Positions 7,730-16,998 of a stretch of 32,620 nucleotides of DNA are shown in pieces. Source of the stretch: Planctomycetota bacterium (GTDB taxonomy: Bacteria; Planctomycetota; Planctomycetia; Pirellulales; UBA1268); assembly GCA_029978905.1 (NCBI GenBank), contig JAPOIM010000048.1:1-32620 (forward strand), read 5' to 3'. Position numbers and translations under genes: made by a program. Within the stretch, counting starts at the first letter, position 1. Each line of letters starts with the position of its first letter. The notes beneath the pieces are model-generated. The model searched no databases. It was not told the origin of the DNA and worked only from the letters and a program-made list of their open reading frames with translations.

Positions 7730-9391
7730 TCAGTTGAGGATCACGCGGTTGACCAGCAGCGATCGCAGCCTCTCAGGCTCATTGCCGTTGAGTTCGATGA
7801 CGGCCGACGCTTTTCCCCGCCAGAGAAAGCGGACGGCCTGCAAACGGATGCCCGCCTCGTGGCACTGGTGGGTCACGCTCGCCAGTTCCCCGGGGCGGTC
7901 GTCGAGTCGCACCAAGATCGAGTTGGGGGCTGCTTGCTGGTAGTCGATGCGGCTGAGGAGATCGAGGGCACGATCGCCTGGCTCGGTGGAGGCTCGGCCG
8001 TATTCGCGGCCTGCATCCAGCCCCTGGTTGAGTACACGAAGTGCGGCGGCTCGGTCATTGACGCGAAGCCGAACAACACTCCCCTCATCGACCGCCACGG
8101 CCGTCAACGCCTCAATCGAAAGGCCAGCTTCCGCCAGCGCTTGCGAAACTTCATCGAGCAGGTCGTGTTCAGAAGTGCCCACCAACACGATATCGTCGTC
8201 GGATGGCTGGGCTGTTGACGGGTGCCTGTCGGTGATCGGGCAGGACGCATGGAGGCTCGTCGGTCGTTCCATGTCCCGCGCCAACTCGTCAATCTGCTCC
8301 CGCGTGACGTGCGGCATCGTGATCAGGTGCGAATGACTTCCTTGGCAGGCAAGTTGCCAGCGGCTGGTCACCTCGGCCGATGGCCTGCGAAAGACGACGG
8401 TGTTGGAGTACGGATGTCGCCACGGTGCCACGCCGAGGGGAAAGAGCCGCTCAATTGCATAGGCGGCCATCTCCAGACAGGCAGGAATGATCGCTCGGAA
8501 TCCCTCCACGCCGACGGTGTGGAAGGCGTACCAGAGAAAGAGCACGGTCAGGCCATTGCGTGAACCGCTGAGCGTGGTGTCGAGGGTGCCGATGTACTCA
8601 ACGCTCCGCGCAATCCGCTCAACGTTGATTTTTTTGGCCAGCACCACTCCGCAGGGGATTGGTGAGCCAATCATCTTGTGGCCGCTGATGGCGATGCTGT
8701 CGATTCCGTGGCTGAAGTTCCAGGCGGGGGGGCTGTCGACAAATGGCAAGATCATGCCACTGAGTGCGGCGTCTGCATGAAGGTAGCTGCGGCCTAAGGC
8801 GAACTCGGCAAACAGACTCCGAATCCCGGCGATGTCGTCGACGGCCCCTTTCATCGTCGTGCCGATCGTGGCGCAGACAATCGGCGGCACATCGCGATGG
8901 ATGCGGAGGGTTTCCCGTAGGTCGTCCAGGTCGATGCTGCCGTCGGGCCTCGAGCGAATCATGATGCTTGGCAGCCCGAGGCAGCGAAGCACCTTTCCGA
9001 TCGAGTAGTGGGCGTCTTGGGAGTAGTAGACGATCCCGTCGGGGTAGAGTTCACGGGCAAGGAAGAGCCCGTAGTGGTTCCCTTCGGTGCCGCCGTTGGT
9101 GATGTAGCCCCACGTTTCGCCCGCAGGGGCCTGCGTCAGCCCTTCGAAAACGGCCAGCACCTCACGCTCAAATGCATGCGTTTCGAGGTGGTAGTTACTC
9201 GGGACGTACGGGTCGCCGACGTTGTTGATCGGGAAGGCAAGAAACCGAGCCAGCTCGGAGTAGTCGAAGTTGCGATTGCAGGGATACCCCAGGAATCGAG
9301 ACGACTCATCCTTGAGCATCCGAAACAGGTCGTCTAGCCGCGTACGATCGGTCGCGGAAAGTGGCGACGTTTGCCACGTACCCGTTGGCAT
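7730..9391 (-). CDS. PLP-dependent histidine/serine decarboxylase-like enzyme fused to two ACT domains
   Basis: Residues 1 to about 375 are a group II PLP decarboxylase of the histidine decarboxylase family. Visible motifs are FLGYPCNRNFDY, INNVGDPYVPSNY, WGYITNGGTEGN (phosphate region, about 94-105), H128 in QDAHYS (ring-stacking His), D207 in HADAAL, and the Schiff-base lysine K239 in ISGHKMIGSP. RWQLACQG is shared with plant serine decarboxylases, so histamine or ethanolamine are both possible products. Bacterial enzymes of this family normally end near residue 380. Here a linker leads to two ACT-like domains, the first from DDDIVLVGTSEHDLLDEV and the second from NSILVRLDDRPGELASV to the end. 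ACT domains bind amino acids, so feedback control is inferred. The ATG at 9391 gives 553 residues; a TTG at 9415 is an alternative start. Confidence 0.88.
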   Translation of the reverse strand: MPTGTWQTSPLSATDRTRLDDLFRMLKDESSRFLGYPCNRNFDYSELARFLAFPINNVGDPYVPSNYHLETHAFEREVLAVFEGLTQAPAGETWGYITNGGTEGNHYGLFLARELYPDGIVYYSQDAHYSIGKVLRCLGLPSIMIRSRPDGSIDLDDLRETLRIHRDVPPIVCATIGTTMKGAVDDIAGIRSLFAEFALGRSYLHADAALSGMILPFVDSPPAWNFSHGIDSIAISGHKMIGSPIPCGVVLAKKINVERIARSVEYIGTLDTTLSGSRNGLTVLFLWYAFHTVGVEGFRAIIPACLEMAAYAIERLFPLGVAPWRHPYSNTVVFRRPSAEVTSRWQLACQGSHSHLITMPHVTREQIDELARDMERPTSLHASCPITDRHPSTAQPSDDDIVLVGTSEHDLLDEVSQALAEAGLSIEALTAVAVDEGSVVRLRVNDRAAALRVLNQGLDAGREYGRASTEPGDRALDLLSRIDYQQAAPNSILVRLDDRPGELASVTHQCHEAGIRLQAVRFLWRGKASAVIELNGNEPERLRSLLVNRVILN

Positions 9392-9444
9392 GGATGCCCC
9401 CCAGTCTTCACACAAGGGACCTCGGGAACTCGCTGAGCGTCGAA

Positions 9445-10557
9445 TCAGCTCGCTTTGTCGTCTCCGTCGTCGACGCGGACGAGGAGCATCTGCTCCACGT
9501 CGCCGGTCACACTGCCATCCTCGTTGTTGCGATGCACGAGCACCTGCGTCTGGTCCTTGAGAAGGTTCGACAGCCCAGCCTCGTAGACGTTGGCTTTGTT
9601 GTCGCCAATCGTCCAGGCAGCCCGCTGCGTTTGCGAATCCACCTTCCCGGTGATCTCTTTCGAGGAGTCAGAGATCGCGTCGTAGTAGTTGCCACGCAGG
9701 ACGCCGTCGGCGTCGACCGCCAAACTGATGAAGGTCGACGGCTTGCTTTCCCCGTCGCGGGCGAGGGCGTACACGCCGAGCGGACGCCACTGGGAGTCCT
9801 CTTCAGCTGCATCTGCGCCGGAACCGCTTGCCGCGAGATCGGTTGCGGACTGGGAATACTCTTCGGGAGTGCCCATGTTTTCACCCGCCACGGTCACGCC
9901 ATCGTCGCCGTACACCACGGTGGTGCCGTAGTCGTAGGCGATCGGTTGGGCACCGTAGCCTCCCCAGCCAGCGAGGTCGGCCCACAGCAAACCCGACGCC
10001 AAACCGATGCCCCAGCCGCCCCAGCCGCCGTACCAGCCACCTGGCCACCACCGACCGAAGTTATTGGCGTACCAACCGCGTCCACCGTACCAGTTGCCGT
10101 TGTAGAAGTTGTTTCTGATCTCCGAACCGCGGGCGTTGAGATTTTGGATGGACTGTGCCTTGAGGTTCTTTGACGCACCGCCACGACCAAGCGACCGCAG
10201 ATGGCTTGCGGAGAGGCTCGAGTGTGCGAGGGGATCGCCAGCAAAGTGGCCACCCATGGACTTGGCTCCACCACCGGTTTTCCCAAGATTCCCTGCTCCG
10301 CCGGTGGGACGGCTCATACCACCTGTCGGGCGGCTCATGCCGCCCCGGCTCGGCATTGAGGAAGGTCGGGCGCCGCTGAAGTTACCGCCACCTTTTGGCA
10401 TTCCTCCACCACCGTGGAAGCCACCTCCACCGCCGCCATGAAAGCCACCGCCGTGGCTCCACGCCGGGGATGACGCGAACGCAACCAGCATGGCGCACGC
10501 AGGGGCCAGGATCATCCGCGTACGGTCGAAGAATGATCGCCGGGAGTGCGGAATCAT
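9445..10557 (-). CDS. Secreted glycine-rich protein with a C-terminal domain of unknown function
   Basis: This 370-residue protein starts with a signal peptide (basic MIPHSRRSFFDRTR, hydrophobic core to about residue 28, AWS-H cleavage region). The first third is low-complexity, rich in Gly, His, Ser and Met, with MSRPTGG repeated twice in tandem. A Trp/Tyr/Gly-rich stretch at about 150-205 (for example WYGGWGGWGIG) looks like planctomycete proteins loosely named mu-protocadherin. A more ordinary domain of about 105 residues follows from WRPLGVYALARDGE, containing QTQRAAWTIGD, and ends near LLVRVDDGD. No catalytic motif is seen. Its ATG overlaps the TGA of the upstream SnoaL-like gene as ATGA, which implies translational coupling and probably a joint role at the cell surface. 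The function is unknown. Confidence 0.8.
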   Translation of the reverse strand: MIPHSRRSFFDRTRMILAPACAMLVAFASSPAWSHGGGFHGGGGGGFHGGGGMPKGGGNFSGARPSSMPSRGGMSRPTGGMSRPTGGAGNLGKTGGGAKSMGGHFAGDPLAHSSLSASHLRSLGRGGASKNLKAQSIQNLNARGSEIRNNFYNGNWYGGRGWYANNFGRWWPGGWYGGWGGWGIGLASGLLWADLAGWGGYGAQPIAYDYGTTVVYGDDGVTVAGENMGTPEEYSQSATDLAASGSGADAAEEDSQWRPLGVYALARDGESKPSTFISLAVDADGVLRGNYYDAISDSSKEITGKVDSQTQRAAWTIGDNKANVYEAGLSNLLKDQTQVLVHRNNEDGSVTGDVEQMLLVRVDDGDDKAS

Positions 10558-11528
10558 GGAGTGGTCCTCTTGAGGATGATGACGTCAGTATCCGGAAGGT
10601 CTTGGTCGTCGAGGCTCCGCTCGATCGACTGAATGGCAAGACGGTGGTCGTCGAGGGGAGTGATCACCTGCACCCAGCTGCTTTCGAGTGCACCACTGTC
10701 GGCAGCAGGGAAGCCAATCACAGCGCGGTTGAAGGAGGTGCCGTCAGACATGAGCATTCCCTCTGCGCGGGCTCCGGTGGAATCAAAGGTCCAGCTGCGG
10801 AGACTGCCGGTGGCGGCGTCGGCGTGAATCACATCGATGGCAGTGACAAGCGGCTCATCGGCCGGGCCGATGGTGATCCGGGAAACAACCGCCGCTCCGT
10901 CGAGATCGCTTGAGACCTCGATCCGGATCGGCTCCCCTGCGGGCGTCGCGCCCTCCCAGGTGCCTGCCATCCAGTCGACGTTCTTCACGGAAGCCCGCGG
11001 GTCGGTCACGACTGCGGACTCCGCGAGTTTCCACTGGCCGTCGTCGAAGACCCGCAGGCTCGTGAACTGCGAGCGGAGTTCCATGCCGCCCTTGTTGGCA
11101 GACACGCGTAAGGATCCGCTGATGGTGGCGAGGTTTGAGGTGATAAAGCGGATCTCGTCGACGTCGATCGCCATCTGCATCTTCGGTGAACGCGCCCGGC
11201 TTTCCTCGATCGCGGCCATGATCGCCTCGCGGCCGACCAGTTCGACCCCATCCTCGACGAGGGCCGCTTGCTCAGCCCACTGAGCGGCGAGTGCGTCCAT
11301 GTCGCCACGGTTAAAGGCGTCGGCATACGCGGAGGCCGCTGCTCGCAGCGCTGCCTCGGCGTCGCCTTCAGCGGCACCGACTTCCGCATGCGAGCCCCAG
11401 GCCGCTGCGGCTGCGAGCGAGATCACCAAGGCGATCCGGCAGAGCCGTGCGACCAGCTGGCGAAGCGGCGTGGAGGAGCGATGTGGGAAAGGAAGCCCGC
11501 AACAGTGATCGAGGCCACGAGACGACAT
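10554..11528 (-). CDS. Secreted SnoaL-like (DUF4440-type) domain protein
   Basis: The chosen ATG at 11528 gives 324 residues; AGGTG lies just upstream. The frame is open further upstream, but that part has no protein-like character. The N-terminus has an extended n-region, then a hydrophobic core ALVISLAAAAAW and a cleavage region near GSHAEVGAAEG. Residues of about 56-175 fit the SnoaL-like fold of the SgcJ/EcaC type: AFNRGDMDALAAQWAE, VELVGREAI and a closing segment ending VFDDGQWKLAES. A second domain from about DWMAGTWEG to the end is beta-rich and resembles a small lipocalin-like or DUF1579-like barrel, which is only a guess. SnoaL folds occur both as enzymes and as binding domains, so no reaction is assigned. 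The gene shares an ATGA overlap with the glycine-rich gene and follows recQ after about 210 bases. Confidence 0.78.
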   Translation of the reverse strand: MSSRGLDHCCGLPFPHRSSTPLRQLVARLCRIALVISLAAAAAWGSHAEVGAAEGDAEAALRAAASAYADAFNRGDMDALAAQWAEQAALVEDGVELVGREAIMAAIEESRARSPKMQMAIDVDEIRFITSNLATISGSLRVSANKGGMELRSQFTSLRVFDDGQWKLAESAVVTDPRASVKNVDWMAGTWEGATPAGEPIRIEVSSDLDGAAVVSRITIGPADEPLVTAIDVIHADAATGSLRSWTFDSTGARAEGMLMSDGTSFNRAVIGFPAADSGALESSWVQVITPLDDHRLAIQSIERSLDDQDLPDTDVIILKRTTP

Positions 11529-11651
11529 CACACCTGCCCGCAGTGGGGCAACTCCGTAGCAACAACCGCCGCCAAGGTCGCAGGCCGATGCCTGCCCTTG
11601 CAGCCGATGACGCATTCTTCCATCGAGGGGAGGCGTCTGCCAGTCGGCGGC

Positions 11652-11687
11652 AAAAAAACACACATTTGCCGGAAAACCATGCCGGCA
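11652..11687 (-). terminator. Probable intrinsic terminator of recQ
   Basis: Read on the minus strand, TGCCGG and CCGGCA form a 6-bp stem with a 9-base loop, and a run of seven T follows after 8 more bases. It lies about 50 bases past the recQ stop. The distance from stem to T-run is longer than ideal, which lowers confidence. The rest of the 11529-11736 gap holds nothing else I can name apart from the likely promoter region of the SnoaL-like gene. Confidence 0.5.
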
Positions 11688-11736
11688 TCGGTGCGCGACA
11701 CGCCGTCTGCTCGCCACGGCCAACGCGCGGCAGTTG

Positions 11737-13179
11737 CTAGCCACAGCCAAAGTAGCGGTTCAGGAACACCTTCCGATTCCCTTCGTGCTTGGCGTATTCC
11801 ACCATGTCGTAAAGACGCAATTGGTCCGCTTCGAGTTTTTCAGTCAGCCGCTCGCTCTCGCGGAGCGATGGCGGGAGTTGGCCAACGAGTTGGTAGAGAC
11901 CCCGAGGGAGTTCATGCTGCTCTGCCTCGATCACACCGTGCCGCTCGAGCATGGCAAGCGCCGTGTCGAGCCGCCCATCATGGCCGCGGCGGCGATCGTG
12001 GAGCCGCTCCCGGAGCCAGTCGAGACCGAAGGAGCGAATCGCCTCACGATCGTGGGCAAGGTGGTGATACACCCGCTCGTAGTAGTCGGCGTCGGGGTTT
12101 GTCCAGCGGATGAAGTCCATCTGCGTCAGGAGGTCCCGCTCGTCGTAGAGCAGCGTGCAGAGAGCAGGCTTGCCATCGCGGCCGCTGCGGCCGATCTCCT
12201 GATAGTAGGATTCGACCGATCCGGGGATTTCGGCGTGCGTGATTGTGCGGATAGACGCCTTGTCGATGCCCATGCCGAAGGCATTGGTGGCCAGCACCAG
12301 CTCGTCGCCGGGAGCGGTTCCATGCATGAATGCATCCTGCACCTGCCGCCGCCGACGAGCGTCGAGTTTGCCGTGGTAGCAGAGGTGGGGAAGGCCACGC
12401 TCGGCGAGCAGGTCGCTGAAACGCTCGAGTGTTTTGATCAGGGTGAAGTAGACGATGCCTGAGCCTGGTAGACGGCGGGCACACGCCTCGATGGCGTCGA
12501 GTTTGTCGTCGTCGCTCCAGGTTTCGACGAGATCGAGCGACAGGTTGGGCCGATCGATGCCGCGATTGAACTGCCGCACGGCGTCGTGCGTGCGGTCCAA
12601 CCCGAGTTGCCGAAGGATGTCGTCTTGGACCGCAGGCGTCGCGGTTGCGGTCAACGCGATCGTGGTTGGGTTTCCGAGCCACGTCCGCCACTCTCCGACT
12701 CGGGAGTAGTCTGGGCGGAAGTCATGCCCCCACTGGCTGATGCAGTGGGCTTCGTCGACCGCGAGTAGGCTGATGCCTTGGGTCGCCTTGACGGTCTCCA
12801 TCACTTCGCGAAACGCCTCTTTGCGAAATCGCTCTGGGGTGACGTAGAGCAGTTTCACCTTCCCTTCTGCCACCTCGCGAGAACGTGCTTCGCGCGCTGT
12901 CCGGTCGAGAGAGGAATTGATGAACGTCGCCGCCACTCCGCGGGCGCGGAGGGCGTCGACCTGATCTTTCATCAGGGCGATGAGCGGTGACAGCACGATC
13001 GTCAGGCCCGGCAGAGCGAGAGCGGGCACCTGGAAGCAGAGCGATTTTCCCGAGCCTGTAGGGCTTAGCACGACTGCATGGCCACCAGAGAGCACGTGCC
13101 CGATCACCTCGGCTTGCAGGCCTTGAAAGTCGGTGTGTCCGAAGACGTCGGTGAGGATCGATCGGGGGTCGCTGGGCAT
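11737..13179 (-). CDS. recQ: RecQ-family ATP-dependent DNA helicase lacking a proper zinc-binding module
   Basis: This 480-residue superfamily 2 helicase should unwind DNA 3' to 5' in recombination and repair. Motif 0 is at FGHTDFQGLQ, Walker A at 41-46 (TGSGKS), the DEAH box at 142-145 followed by the RecQ-specific aromatic-rich loop CISQWGHDFRPDY, motif III in ALTATATP, and motif VI in QEIGRSGRDG. The C-terminal RecQ zinc domain normally has four cysteines around MxxY...CRR...YFGE..C..C. Here the equivalent reads DMVEYAKHEGNRKVFLNRYFGCG and ends at once, with only one cysteine. No winged-helix or HRDC domain follows; E. coli RecQ has 609 residues. The frame after the stop does not restore the lost cysteines, so a recent nonsense mutation is not the simple explanation. 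It is divergent from valS across 147 bases. Confidence 0.93.
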   Translation of the reverse strand: MPSDPRSILTDVFGHTDFQGLQAEVIGHVLSGGHAVVLSPTGSGKSLCFQVPALALPGLTIVLSPLIALMKDQVDALRARGVAATFINSSLDRTAREARSREVAEGKVKLLYVTPERFRKEAFREVMETVKATQGISLLAVDEAHCISQWGHDFRPDYSRVGEWRTWLGNPTTIALTATATPAVQDDILRQLGLDRTHDAVRQFNRGIDRPNLSLDLVETWSDDDKLDAIEACARRLPGSGIVYFTLIKTLERFSDLLAERGLPHLCYHGKLDARRRRQVQDAFMHGTAPGDELVLATNAFGMGIDKASIRTITHAEIPGSVESYYQEIGRSGRDGKPALCTLLYDERDLLTQMDFIRWTNPDADYYERVYHHLAHDREAIRSFGLDWLRERLHDRRRGHDGRLDTALAMLERHGVIEAEQHELPRGLYQLVGQLPPSLRESERLTEKLEADQLRLYDMVEYAKHEGNRKVFLNRYFGCG

Positions 13180-13326
13180 AGAAACGCTTTAGTGTAGGGC
13201 GGTTTTGTTTGAAGTGCACCGTCGCAGCCGCGGCTTTGCCGTGCGGGGCTCCACGGCCTCTCGTGAATGGCCTTGGGCGGCTATGCTGGGCCCTCTGACC
13301 CAAGTTCCTCTTGCCACAATTTTGCG
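13180..13326. promoter_or_regulatory. Divergent promoter region between recQ and valS
   Basis: The 147 bases between the two start codons must hold promoters for both directions. I see no convincing -35/-10 pair, no T-box-like leader and no clear Shine-Dalgarno sequence before the valS ATG. Confidence 0.35.
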
Positions 13327-16443
<3,117 letters not shown>

Positions 16444-16575
16444 GGGGAAATCGATTTTTTTTGGACGGCCGTCTTGGGCGGCCCGACGAGCACACTTTCC
16501 GGTAGAATGTGCCTGCAGTCATGGCGGTTGAAAACAGCCTGTGGGTTTAGCACGTCGCACGTCGGAGCGAATCGT

Positions 16576-16977
16576 ATGTCGGTGCAGATGGAGTTGTCGC
16601 GGATCATCATCAGTGAGATCAACGACCAACAGGTTGTCTACCTCAAGGAGGTGGAAGGCGACCGCACCTTCCCCATCCTGATCGGGCTCTTTGAAGCCAC
16701 GAGCATCGATCGTCGCGTAAAGCATCACCAGGCTCCGCGTCCGCTCACGCATGACCTCCTCGTGTCGGCGGTCGAGTTGATGGGGGGCGATTTTCAGGAC
16801 GTGGTGATCTCCGAACTGAAAGAACACACCTACTTCGCGGTGATTCGGGTGATCAAAGATGGCGAAGTCATCGAGATCGACGCCCGGCCGTCCGATGCGA
16901 TCGCCGTGGCCGTCACCTGTGAGCCAAACCTGCCCATCTATGTGTCCGAGGACGTCCTCAGCGACGTGCTTGGCTAG
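16576..16977 (+). CDS. Bifunctional nuclease family protein (DUF151)
   Basis: This 133-residue protein matches the DUF151 or bifunctional-nuclease family across its full length: MELSRIIISEINDQQVVYLKE at the start, the segment FPILIGLFEA, PLTHDLL with ELMGG, and the C-terminal signature IDARPSDAIAVAV. Family members occur as small single-domain proteins in many bacteria and in plants, where nuclease activity on RNA and DNA has been reported; the cellular role in planctomycetes is unknown. The ATG at 16576 aligns with the usual family start. A TAGAAT at 16503-16508 could be a -10 element, but I see no matching -35. The gene follows valS and converges with the Ser/Thr kinase gene, with only 12 bases between the stop codons. 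Confidence 0.9.
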   Translation: MSVQMELSRIIISEINDQQVVYLKEVEGDRTFPILIGLFEATSIDRRVKHHQAPRPLTHDLLVSAVELMGGDFQDVVISELKEHTYFAVIRVIKDGEVIEIDARPSDAIAVAVTCEPNLPIYVSEDVLSDVLG

Positions 16978-16998
16978 CGATGTGCTTGGCTAGCGACG
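16960..16998. repeat. 16-bp tandem duplication across convergent stop codons
   Basis: The unit AGCGAYGTGCTTGGCT occurs at 16960-16975 and 16976-16991 with one C/T difference, followed by a partial third copy to 16998. Each copy junction forms GCTAGC, so each gives TAG on both strands. The first TAG ends the DUF151 gene on the plus strand; the second ends the kinase gene on the minus strand. Confidence 0.9.

Noticed and set aside
7565..10173. Several plus-strand open frames of 100-270 codons opposite queF, the decarboxylase and the glycine-rich gene
   Set aside because: They are antisense shadows of well-identified minus-strand genes and lack similarity or ribosome-binding sites.
11529..11750. 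Upstream extension of the SnoaL-like gene to 11750
   Set aside because: The added 74 residues look non-coding (many Cys, Arg and Gly), overlap the recQ end, and place the signal peptide deep inside the protein.
16448..16475. Run of T plus palindrome GACGGCCGTC after valS as a terminator
   Set aside because: The T-run precedes the palindrome on the plus strand, and on the minus strand the palindrome is followed by A, so neither orientation forms an intrinsic terminator.
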